From positions 276,001 through 340,000 of the forward strand of contig CAHIKZ030000395.1 of NCBI GenBank assembly GCA_903632075.3: 64,000 nt of DNA, given 5' to 3'. The stretch comes from Acanthosepion pharaonis (Eukaryota; Mollusca; Cephalopoda; Sepiida; Sepiidae). The position numbers were made by a program, and so were the translations under genes. The notes beneath the pieces were generated by a model. It was not told where the DNA came from. It did no database searches and worked only from the letters and a program-made list of their open reading frames with translations. Positions 43,269 to 56,176 of the stretch are shown here, one piece after another. Position 1 is the first letter of the stretch, and each line of letters begins with the position of its first letter.

Positions 43269-44576
43269 CCAAGAGGATAGAATCCAGGTAGAACTCAATG
43301 TCCAAGTTAGAGTAAGTATAGAAAACAAATGCTCAAAGTTTAATATTCCATAGTTAAAATTTATTACATTGGAATCGTAATCACAATCCAATTCATCAGA
43401 CCTACAAATTCAAAAAGCTTTTTGAATTTGTAGGTCTGATGAATTGGATCTTGATTACAATTCCATATATAATTATTTAATTTAAAAATATGATTCCAAA
43501 TCGCTACATAAGAGGTCTCATGTTTCAAAACTAGAGCCGAAAACTTCAATATAATCCTTTAAATTAAATTGAGTTGAAAGTAAAATGGGCTCCGTTCCAT
43601 CTTCAAGCGAAATTTTTGTTGGAATAACATATATCTGAAATTTACTTGTTTTAAAATTGAAACCAAAATCCCCATGGTAACAGCTAGGGTGAATTGTCTA
43701 AATTGGGTAGGCGAGTGTAGGGTGTTTATAATAAGTAGCGGTATAGAGATACTTTCAAGGTGTCAAGTCGGGGAAAGGTGGGGGTGTCAAAAATGAAACG
43801 GAAGATGTATTGGCCATCGTCTAGTTTGCTTGTCTATGGAGATTTATTTATTTATTTATTTTATTTTATTTTATTATGAAAGGGAATTGTGCATATAAAA
43901 AAAGAAAAAACTTTCATAATGTTTGTTTTTTGACGACTTCATAAAGGGTTATCTTATATGTAAGGTATTTAAACTACTAATTTAGGCTATGGATTATGAA
44001 GTGTGTTATGTTGTATGCATGTTTGTAGTTAATTATTCCTACTATGAATCTGATGATTGGGCGATTTGTTAAACAAGTTATATAAAAATTTTTATCTAAT
44101 AATTCAAACCAAAAATCTGATGATGCCTACAAAAAACCGTTAACTCGTGTCTATTATTTAATAGATTATTATTATTTAGAAGTTTAATAATGTGCAATTT
44201 TTCATGGAGGCACAAAGGGCATGGGTCATCCCAAGCTTTACATATTCTAGCCTTGTCAATAATTTTCCATTTAACTTTTGGTGTCTTATTTGTTTCCTTC
44301 AGGTGCCAAAAATATTTTGATAGTGAAGTCTGATTTCGTTTGTTTATATTATTAAAGGAGCACTTATGCTGCCTCCATCTATCTTTAAAATTATTCTTCG
44401 TGGACCCAATGTATATCATAAAAAAAAACAAAACAACAACATTAATATGGTTGATAGCATAAACAAAACTAGTAAAAAAATAACTGATAAATTAAAAATC
44501 AGCGATAGAGTAGGTAAACTTACTGAAAAAGAATGTTATATAACTCTTAACCAGTTCCTTCCTATTTTCTATATAT

Positions 44577-44632
<56 letters not shown>

Positions 44633-44770
44633 CACCACAGATAAATAGAAAAGAAACAATGGAGGTGCTGAAAAGTCCTCAGACCAAGTCATTACCCAAA
44701 ATCTGACCAATCAATTTATTTTGGATGGGCTTCATGGTTGGTTGGGCAGAGAACATTTCAGTCCCTACTT

Positions 44771-44801
<31 letters not shown>

Positions 44802-47800
44802 TTGGTTCTATTTTGGCATAAACTTTTGCAATTGTTTATTTTTTCTTTTAGAATCACTCTCCACAATCATTCCAACACCATTTCATTGTTGCAATTGCTC
44901 AGCCAAGAAGACTTCATCAGGGCTAACATGTTGAGCTAATCAGTCAACTGTTGTTCTCCTGGCCATCCTCTATTTGCACCTGGATTTAGTATTGCTACAT
45001 TTGTCATCTCAAAGACAACTTCATGGAAACTTGATTTATCAAACATACCTGGAAGTATAAGTTTCACTTCTTGGCCAACTTAGTCACATGCACACACACA
45101 CACACAGAGTCACTCTATAAGTCACAAAATAACGAAGGGAAATATTTTGACTAATGTTTGGCTTTCAACAAAACTTAAAAAACCAAACAGTGTAGTAGAA
45201 TTTAGGGTTACATGTGCATGTGGTAAGCCTCATGGCTGAGCGAGTTGCAGATTTTCATTTGGTACCTGCAGTCAGTGTACAAGCCCAGGTAAAGAGGATT
45301 TTTAAGAAGTCAATTTTTTCAAACTAAGTAGGCACTCCCTATTCCAAAGACTAGCACAATACAACATTTAGCCTTATGCTTGACCAAGCCTGTAACCACT
45401 GAACTTATTATTATTCTAAAGCTTACTCATAAAAAAAAAAAAACACAACAACAACAACAGAAATATTTACATATGAATCTGTGCACTATCTAGGATCAGT
45501 TTAGTAACAGTGTTCTGCATAACTTAGTATCGGTAAAGGTAATTTTACAATGCTTTTCAGATAGCAGGTTGCTAAGGTAATGAACTTGCTGGTTCACTTA
45601 TAGGTCAGACATTCGAATTGGGTCAGGATTCACCAATTTTTATATAGCTGTTTACTGTAGCATGACAGAATTGACAGACAGATGAACAAAGAGAAAAAAA
45701 GACACAATGATCATACTAGAGATAATAATAGTAGTAGTTACAATTTTGTTGAAAGGCATTGTAGTAGAATTTATGGCTACATGTACATGTGGTAAATTCT
45801 AAATGGATTTGCCTGAAAAATACAAAGAGCTCTACACATTTGATCCTGCTCTTTGATACTACAAAAACAATGTTCTATTTAAACTCAATTCAGCATTTCA
45901 GGATTACTCAACCACCATTCACTTGGAAGACTTCCAGACACTTGATCTTTTACTATACATATTTTTTCTTATATGTCATTGCCCACTGTCAGGGTTATTA
46001 GGTGCACCACATGTAGTGCAGCTGTAACAGTAATGGGTGTGTATTGAACAAAATTGGGCCCATTCATCTTCAAGCTGATCATTCAGTAGAGTTATTGAGA
46101 CACTATGTGACACTGGTAAAGGAAAGGTCTAATTTAGAATATGAATTAGAACAGATGGAAAGGGTTAAAAGTACAGAATAACAAACTAAAAGGAAGAAGA
46201 GACAAACCTGAAAAGAATGACTATAGCTTTTTGGGAGAAGGCATAGTGAAAGTACAAAATGGAGAAATTGATTAAAGTAGAATTTATGAAAAAATGTCAT
46301 GATTGCAAGGCAGAAGAAGGTGTCAGTTGAGTTATAATATTTGATAAGTTTGAAGACAAAGACAGAATTGAGGAACTGATTTATGCCTGCCTGTTAAACA
46401 GCAGAAATATCTTCGCCGATTTTGGAAATGTAAATAAAACAGCTGGTAAATCTGATTGTATAAACAAAACCAGAGGCTAAGAAAATTTGTTGTTGAAAAT
46501 TAAGATAACTGCAATTAATGACTAAAAATTAAAACTGCCCTTTCGCCTACTTGGTTTAAGCCGAAGCAGTGAGTTTAGGAGAGAAGGAGAAATTACCCCC
46601 ACCCATTTGGAAATAATGGTGTGAGGTGTAAATAAGGAATGAGTTATATAAGTGGGACAATACCTACAACCAGTACCAGTAGGAAGAAGGGATCTCCCAA
46701 ATTATAAGAGAATTATTATTGCAAACCAGACAAAAAAGAACTTGTTTAAATTGATACAGAAACCTAGAGAACCCACAAATTCCCAAACACCGCCAGCCCC
46801 CACTCCAGTCTTAAGTCGAACTCCATATAAGCAGAGCACTTATGTAGACCAAGGCAGAAAGAGAGACAAGAGACTGTGGCAGTTGACAGTGCTACTGAGA
46901 TCCACGTGACTTGCTGCCAAGAGAATTCCTGACTGAGCCCAGTTCTAAGAATTAGCGTAGTACCAACCCTGCAATCAATTTGTTGCCCTATGACCATAAG
47001 GACCAAGTCATCATCTGGTATAGGTGGTGTGTGGAAAGGGTCATATCTGGTCACTGCTGACCAGATTGACCCATGATTGGCCAGGGTGTGAGGTTATATT
47101 ATCTTTCTTTTAGACTATCTCATGGGTAAGATGGTAACTATTTTCTTCATAACCAGATGTTCCAGGGTTCGCACTGGCTCTGTTCTGGCACAACAGCCAT
47201 GTGCTGTCTTTCTGCAGAGACAGCACACTAAACACTGTCTATTCGACTCATATGATCGGGTAATGTTATCAGTAGCAACTGACTGCTCCATCTGCATTTC
47301 GTTTCCACTAATAGTCAAATTGGTAAAGCATCATCAATGTGAGATGATTATCCAAGAATAGAAAAGGGATATGTTTAAAAGTAATAATAGTTTGTGGTGT
47401 TGGAGAGATTTACATTATTAATTTGATAGTCAATTTTATTTTATTTCTTTTTTTTTTTTTGTAGTTGGTCTTGTTTAAGATAAAAAAAAATGTATTAGTT
47501 TTTCTGAATGGCAATGTTTTTGTTTTTAAGCTTTCTTTCTTAAAGTGAGTGTAGAAACTGTTTAAACAATCATACACACATGAAAACTTTTCATATTCTT
47601 GCACATATCTCTCAATACTTTGGAGAAAATTGTCCCAAGTCAAAAATCATGGATAGCAGTGAACAGCCAACTGACCTGTTGACCCTCCTTGGACACTTGT
47701 CAGGTGATATGGCCACTTCATAATGTTGAATGAAGCCTTTGGGAATAGAAATCTGAAAATAATTTGCCCGTAGTTGAATCGTTCTACCTTGACCACCAAC

Positions 47801-50800
47801 ATTCGGCCGTGGTGGAGAGACAAAATCTGCAACTGGTACAGGTGCCGGTGTTGAAGCTAAAAAGAAAAAAAAAAAAAAAGTTGAGTAAAAGTGTATAACA
47901 TTCAAGACAATACCAATGACATCTACCACTCCTCATATGTATTTTTATATGTAAATTAATTGGATCTTGTAAAGGTTGATTATGAAAGTAACAGATTTTT
48001 TTGCTACTACTGTCTGCACAGGTAATGTACATGTAAGATTGGTTTCTTTAGCTATTTCACACAACAGGAACTAAATTACATTCCATCTTTGAAGTGTTGA
48101 TATCTGCAAAGGTGGGGGACGTTTTTAATACCACCTCTTTATAATCATCTCTCTTTACGTACAGGTTTAAATTTCGTTTAGTATCTCAGAGGAATAAAAA
48201 GAAATGTGTTTCAAAGAAGCAAATGTTTACTATCACAGCATGACAGTGACAATATGTTTTTCAATATATACGGAAATTAAAGTGAAAACAGAAGCAGCAA
48301 ATTCAGGTCTTTCCCCACAAGCATCAGGGTGACAGGATACAACTCTTCTGTTTAAAATACTCTCAGCTTCTTAATACCCAAACTCCTAGGAGTGTTTTTA
48401 TAAACTTGAAAGAGATATAGATTCTTGGTGTCTGAGTTGCGCTCTTTAAGAAATATTTTTTTCTTTCAGATACTTAGTGATTCTTGTTGAGAGATGACTT
48501 GCATTACACAAATTGTATGTTCACAATCACAGTGCCAGTCAAATCACCAACAAACTTTGGGCAATCTCATCTCTTTATTAGGAATGTAGACAAAGGACAT
48601 AAATTACTTTAGCTGTCAACCTCATTAAAAAATAAATAATTGGTCACTCTAAACTTTAGGCTATTACCTAATATATTATAATTCTGCCAGTTTCTTAGTT
48701 AACACATCTTATGTTCTGTGGACAGTAAATATCTAATCCCCTTTTTTTAACTTCCAACAAGCCTCATTCTGGCATGTGTTGAAGCTATATATTTCAATAA
48801 GGAAAGAAAGATAGAGGAGGTCATAATGCTCTCATGTGTTTAATTCAGCAAAAAGGAAAACCTTGTATATATGAAAAAAAAAAAAGGGAAGTGGGAAGTA
48901 TTTAATATTTATTTTAATTGAATGGAAAATCTTTTCAATTTTTAAGTTTTTCATTTGTACCCTCTTACTTCTTAAAAAAAACAAAAAAGACCTACATTCA
49001 GACTTACAATTTTAATATTTTATTAAAGTTGGTAAGCTCAAATATTTCACAATGCAGCTGGAGAATGTCCACAGGTATTTGATAGTTGTGGAATTTGCAA
49101 GGTGCTTATTCAATCCTTATATTAAAAATGATGATTTGTCCAAAAATTCAAATATGGAAACCATGAAATTTTCACTGCTTGTTGCTTTTAATCCTTAACA
49201 TAAAAAATGCTTCACATTTTCTTATTAACAACTTCAACTGGTTTACTTAAATTGTCTAATTTCCTTTGGACCAAGATCAAGACCAGATCTATTTATTTTT
49301 TTACCTTCTTATTTTAAAATAATGATTGAATAAAATCTGAATCTCTAACACTTTTAGATATTCTAGGCGTGGTATTTCTTTAGGATAGAGACAGAATTAT
49401 CAGATTTGATAGCATAAAAGATATATGGGAATATTAGATCCCTGTTTCAACAAAGTATATTCAGGAAAGTATTTAAATGTGTAATATTTAAAGCAGGTCA
49501 TCAGAACATTTCCAAAGAAAAAAAGAAAGACCCCCCAAAAAACAATCCCCCCTAAAAAAACAAAAGCAATTTAGTAGAAAAAAATTACTGTATATAAAAA
49601 GCAAACTGAACATGAAGCAAGAAATTACAATATAAACAGACCATATTTGGCTGCTTTGAATGATGGACATGTTTCTCTGTGGCTTTAATGTCATGCTTCT
49701 TAGGTTTTACTTAGGTTTTACATTTACTCTTATTTTTTTCAGTTATGTTTCTTTCTTTTCGTAGTTTCCAGTTGGTTAATGAGAGGAGTTAATCGAGACA
49801 TATTTGAATATGGTAGATCAGCAGGTACTGATGAAGGTCACCCGTACTCTATAATGACAATTTCTTTTACACTACCAATAATAATAATAATTGTTTGTGT
49901 GATTGACATTATTGAGAGGCTAAGTAGCAGAGGCTGTCAGAAGTAAAATTATAGCCTATAGTAGTGAGTGCTGGGGTGAAAATTAGCCTGTAAGAAGTCT
50001 CAAGTTTGCATATAAGATATAGGGTGAATTCTTTTAGCTATCGTCCGGTTCACACTCCTCCCTGGTTTTTTGAATAGGAGTAGAGGTTTATCTCTTGTTT
50101 TCTGTTTAGGATTGGGTTTCTGGTTCCTTCTAAAATCTGTTTTAGCTCTATACTGCTAATGCTTGTTCTGTCTTACACTAATATAAGTCCACACAGTAAC
50201 CCTCTACTTTGAGTGGCTCTTGGGCCTTGTATTGGGTGAACATTAGTTAAAATAAAAAAGAGAAGTGTCTTATATGACATAAGATATAGTAAATATTTAA
50301 CTTAGCATTGGTTTAAATTATTTTTTTTACCGCTGACTTGTAAAATCCAAGGTAACCAATATTGACTAAGTTAAAGACACAAACAGCCTTAGCTGAAACT
50401 TAATTTATTCGTTTCAGTCTTTGTGCCGATGAGTGATATTCCACTTTACAAGCCAATATAAATAAAATTCCACCATTAACATGTCAGCTTTTATGTTTTG
50501 CAGTCTGAAGTAGAACAAAATTATGAATAGGTACTTGAGATTTCTGCAAAAGAAATTTATATGGAGCCTTGAAAAATGGTCCTCAATTTTGTAAGGTTTT
50601 TAGCTTATTTTACTCATAGAAAATCCAGAAATTTGTTAAGTGAAATGGAAATGGTGATATCTCACAAATACCAATTGATAAGAGCAGACACAAAAATCAA
50701 TAAAGGGAATAGCAACAAGTTATTGTTCATAGTGACAAGGCTTGACCAGGCACCTGATACTTAAACTAGGTATATAGACACGGTGTTGGTTTAATGTAAC

Positions 50801-53800
50801 TTGTCAGCAGTACTGTAGAAAAATTTACAAGCTCTCCTAAAACTTCCTCTCTTGAGGACACCTCAGGTGCTGGGAATAAACTGGGATGCACTGGGGGTGA
50901 TGGCCTCCTGGGGCTTGTGTGAGTATTATTATACTGGCCAGCCATACGAGACATTGCTCAACTGTTGGTTAAATGGTTTTCTAAGCATACCTTAGATGTG
51001 GCACAAAGCTGAAAATGTGGAGGAGAACCTAGTGAATATCGAACTCACAAGTCAACTGTAACTGATTATACAAGTCAAGCTTGTTAACCATTACACCACA
51101 TCGAAATGCCCCAAATGATACAAAAACTGACAAAGGAGAAATTGGTAAAGTTTAAATACAGCTCCAGATTTGAACCACTTTTAACCAACCAATGGCTGCT
51201 GATTTAAATGAAATTAGTTTCTATGAAGATCTAACAGATACCATTCTGAGAGAAATTTTGACTATATTTTGGTAACTGCATAAATTAAAGACAACTTTGC
51301 ATAGTAGTAAATTATACTGCCCACAATTTTGTTCATTCATAAGTGGAATAAGCTAATTATACCACTTATGAAAAATTGTGGCAGTGGCTTCAAATAATAT
51401 TCAGTTGTATTCTTAAGAATAGAGTCAATGTAATGAATGAAAATTTTGGTTATATGCTTCTGTAAATAATTGCAAATTTTCATTTTTTTGTGTTTGCATA
51501 AATGTTGGATTGAGATGCCAATAAAGTGACATTTGATATGAATACTTTTATTGCTATCATTGTATAAAAACTAGGAATTACATGCTGGTATGACCGATTT
51601 ATCAAAAATTATACAACATCAAAGTAGAATATGCTGTTTGTATGAGTAACTTTGTACTGGCCATTTGCTGATATTCAGACACATGGCACAGTGGATAAAG
51701 GCGTTAGTTAGATCCAGTGACAGGACCCAAAGAGTGAGAGTTCAATACCCGGTTAAGGCAGTGGAGCACTTTCAAAGGGCAATTAACAGGAGATAACTGA
51801 CAAATGATATCCATTAAACATGGCATGTGGAACTAGGACAGTCTACCCCAGTGAGCAAAATAAAGGGTTCAGTTCGACATTCCAACCACCTGAAGAAGGC
51901 CAGAGCGTACAACAGCCAAAATGTTGTAATAAATATGGCGACAAAGATGAGGACAATAGTCTGAATAATGTAAATAGTGTACATAATACCTCATTTCAGA
52001 AATATAGGCAGATAATTTCTTTTATTATGCAGGTCATTCTGAAATAGTAAAACTGAGTCAAAATATCCAATGACTCAGCAAGTGAGGTCAGGTCTAAGGA
52101 CGCAACAGGTTAATACAGAGGATGCTACACTGTATTCAAAATCTTATTGATTTATGAAGTTTAGTTTTGTACAGCACAAGTGGGAGGGAGGAGAAATTGG
52201 GTGTGTAAAATTAAGTGACAAAGTGAAGAGGGCCTGCTTCAGCAAATGAAATTCTTTTTCAATATTTATTTATTTATTTAATTTTTTTAACATTTTAAAG
52301 CCTTTCGTCCCAATCATACAACAAAGCATAATGAGATAATGATGAGCCAACAGTAAGTGGGGTGGCACAATATGGTTGACAGTCAAATTAGAGCTATTTT
52401 CACTTATTAAACATTTGTAAATGTGAATGTGTCAGACACACAAAACAGCAACCAACAGGTGACAAAAGGAATAAACTGCATATCAATTGTGATAATGCAG
52501 ATGAATTCTCTTTGGTTACAATTCTCAGTTAAGAACATTTAATTTCTCCTCAATGTTCAAATGATGATAAATAGATCTTTATAATTTTTAATCAAACCTC
52601 CTCGCTAAAAAAAAAATGGATGCCAAAGACTAATAGGTTAAATAGTTTAGTAGGAATTAAACCAAAGAGAGCATGAAACCTATTAATTAATTTTTAAAGT
52701 GGCCCCAAAATTTTGCCCTAGTGTAGTGTGAGTGTAAAATCCTTATTTTACACATAAGAGTGCTCAACTTGAAATATTTTAAGAGTTTTAATTTTAATAC
52801 ATGTAAAGACTTTTTTTTTTTTTTTTTTATTTAGTTACCCACATGCAACCCGTTTTGATGCATAATAATTACATATATCACATACACACACTGTTTTCAA
52901 ATAAATATCTGCACCTCATCAGGAAATGAGTTTTTTAAAAAGCACCCCTACCCAATCTATCCATGTATAAAATTCTGTAACTTCTGGTAGTCAGTCCCAC
53001 CCTCAAAAATAGCCATACAGTGACTGATTGAAACCAACTTTTGGGGAGGTAAGGTGGGTATAAAGTACAGTTGGTTTTACTAGGGCACATAAATTTTCAT
53101 TAATTTTTTGGGGGAAAAATTAAGTTTTATTATTAAACATACAAAATACTCCCAGTATTTTAAAAACGATTTAATGATTAAAATAAATACTTATACAATA
53201 AAAATGCAATACTGTTTTTTGCATATCTTAAGTTTTTATATATACACAAGAATCCCAAGGCCAAATGCTTCAAAAAGTTGAAATTTGGCTCCAGAAAGAA
53301 ATATTTATGCATAGCCAGTTGTATGCTGCATGCTCAAGAGTAAGAAAGGTTTTTTTTCTTCACTGTTAACAATGAAAAAAAAAAAAAATTTTCTTAAAAA
53401 ATATTGTTTACTATGAAGTCCTATAGGATTAAATTGAAGAAATTATTAAAACGCTAAGTAGGGTTTTTCTGAAATTTGTCCAAACAAATCATTACCAGCA
53501 ATGGCGAATATATACATGGAATACTTTGAGGAAATGTCATTAGAATCTATATCTCTAAAGCCAACTATATGGTTAAGGTACATAGATAACACCTTCATAC
53601 TCTGGCCACACCAGGAAGATGTTCAGGTTCTACTGGACCATGTGAACTCAATAAGACCTTTGATACAGTTCACAATGGAGAAAGAGAGTAACAACACACT
53701 CCCACTCCTGGATGTTCTAATATCTTGAACAGAGCATGGGTTTAAGACACCCGTATACCGTAAACTGACATTCACCGGACAGTACCTCAATTTCAACCCC

Positions 53801-56141
53801 CACCATCCATACAGCGCAAAGAAAGGGATCGTCCGTTGCTTACAACACCAAGCAAAAGTCATAAGTGGTGACCCAGAGACATTAGATAAATTGGTCAGTA
53901 TAAGTAGTACCCTACAAGTAACAACTACCCTGGGTACATGGCAGCAGCCCCCAAAAACTGGGATAGGCAGGTACAAGAGAAGGAGGACAACAAGACTCAG
54001 AAAACAGTCTGCCTGCCTTATGTGAAGGGGTTATCAGAGAAAATACAAAGGATCTGCGGTCTGTATGACATCAGGACAACCTTCAAAAGCTTGACGACAC
54101 TTCGCAGATATCTCTCCTGAGTGAGACCCCCCATAGAGGAGAACATGACTAAAGACTGTGTGTATGCTATCCTGTGCAGCTGCGGAAAGGAATATAAAGG
54201 AGAGACAGGCCGCACCCTCAAGGTAAGGCTTCAAGAACACCAGAAAGCTGTAACACGAGGGGAAGTAGAAAAATCAGGCGTGGCTGACCACATATGGAGA
54301 GAGAAGGGAGATCATCTTGAGATCATAGACAAGGAACACCATTGTTGGAAAATTCGTAAACTTAAGGAATCAGCACATATGCTCGGCCACAAAAATCTAC
54401 TGAGCCAACCAAGCATAGAAATAAATACAATATGGGAACCAGTAATAAGGAGTGCCAGAGAAAAGCAATGATAAAGTTGCAATATGAGCTCTGATAAAAA
54501 CATGTATTGATAATAGCAAAATTGCAATATGAGCACTGATAAAAATGGTTGAAGACATTAGGTTTATAATACCCAGAAATTCATACCCAGATGTCCTCAA
54601 GGACACATGGCACAGTGGATAAAGGCATTAGTTAGATCCAGAGAGTTCAATACCCGGTTAAGGCAGTGGAGAACTTTCAGAGGGAAATTAGCAGGAGATA
54701 ACTGACATCCATCGCACATGGCACGTGGAACTAGAACAATCTATCCCAGTGAGCGAAATAAAGGGTTAGGTTCGAAATTCCAACCACCTGAAGAAGGTCG
54801 GAGCGTACAATAGTCGAAATGTTGTGATAAATATTGCAACAAAGATGAGGACAATAGTCCGAATAATGTAAATAATGTCCAAACAAATCAGCTTATTCAA
54901 ATTTCATTGTTTGGTTTGATAAATTGAATGAAACGTAAAGTTAGCAAATCTTGACAAAAAATGTTAGTAATAACTTCAACAATACTAAATACTGTAAGGA
55001 TTTCAACATGCACCTAAGCATATTGAAAAAGTTTTTAATTTCAAATAATCCCTCTTTTTCAAATGTGTATAAGATTTATTTAGTCACAGGACAAATTAAC
55101 AAGTACAGTCTCATTTTAGTCATTTAGAATGAGAAAATGGTTATTTACTGCTATTAAAGCAAAACTGTAAACATTTTTGTTTCAATTTTGTCTATTTTCA
55201 TTACCCATTTAAAATATTTAAAGCATATAAGCTGGAAACTCATTAGCTAATAAGCTTAAAATTTAAAAGGGTTTTAATAATCTGTTAAAAACATGAAGAC
55301 CATAGGCCAATTTACTAGTATAATAAGTTACTATCACTGAGAACTCTATAAATAAAGCCTCATGCCAAACTAAGAATGGCCACTAAACAAAGGCCTCTCT
55401 ATCTTGTTGCATATTTTCCGATAGTATCAGTTGTTGGGTTTCAGCCTGGCTAAAGTCAGGATTTTGAACACTGATTTTTAAGGTATAACCACTCATATCG
55501 TTAGGCCTTGTGCCAGACTAGACCGTACTATTGATACAGTAATAATGAACCCCTATAAAATATCAACTCCCTAACAAGCATTATGGTTTGGTTTACGATA
55601 TATCAACCTCAATGTGTTATTTAATGTTGACAAAATTTTTTATTGCTGGAATGCTGGGAATAATTTTTTTTCTTTAAAATTTCATTACTGGTAATAATTT
55701 TTTTTACAAAAATGTATTGCTGGTATAAAAGCCTATTTTTACACTTTCATACAGTATTTTGACCCCAATTTGAGGGTTAACTATTTACCTATAGCTGGGA
55801 CCCTAACAGGTGCTACCACCCTGGGTCAGTGTGGACCTGGGAACACCAGCATTTAAGTGGTGGTTCCATGCTCCTGATCAGAAGCCTTGCTGTTGGATGT
55901 AGTTTATTGTCTTATCAAAGGAAGACAAGCATTATGATTTTTCCAATCAAAAAATCTATGAATAATCATTAATGATAATTGTAAATTAGAGAAATCTGTC
56001 CAAAAGCAACATGAAGATTAACAGTGCACCTAAGGAAGGTCAGAAAGTGCACCAGTCAAAAGAAAGATTAGTCCAAAAAAAGTTATGAAATAATGACACT
56101 ATTTTAATTATCACCTGAAAAATGTATTGAGAAAATACGGA

Positions 56142-56176
<35 letters not shown>

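Noticed and set aside
46652..46909. 85-codon plus-strand open frame with a Pro-rich stretch
   Set aside because: No homology or motif recognised, and no flanking gag or pol. Left as part of an unassigned block.
51684..51750. Functional tRNA gene
   Set aside because: Box A and box B are present but no acceptor stem or anticodon arm could be built. The sequence is repeated in PLE tails, so it is a tRNA-derived module.
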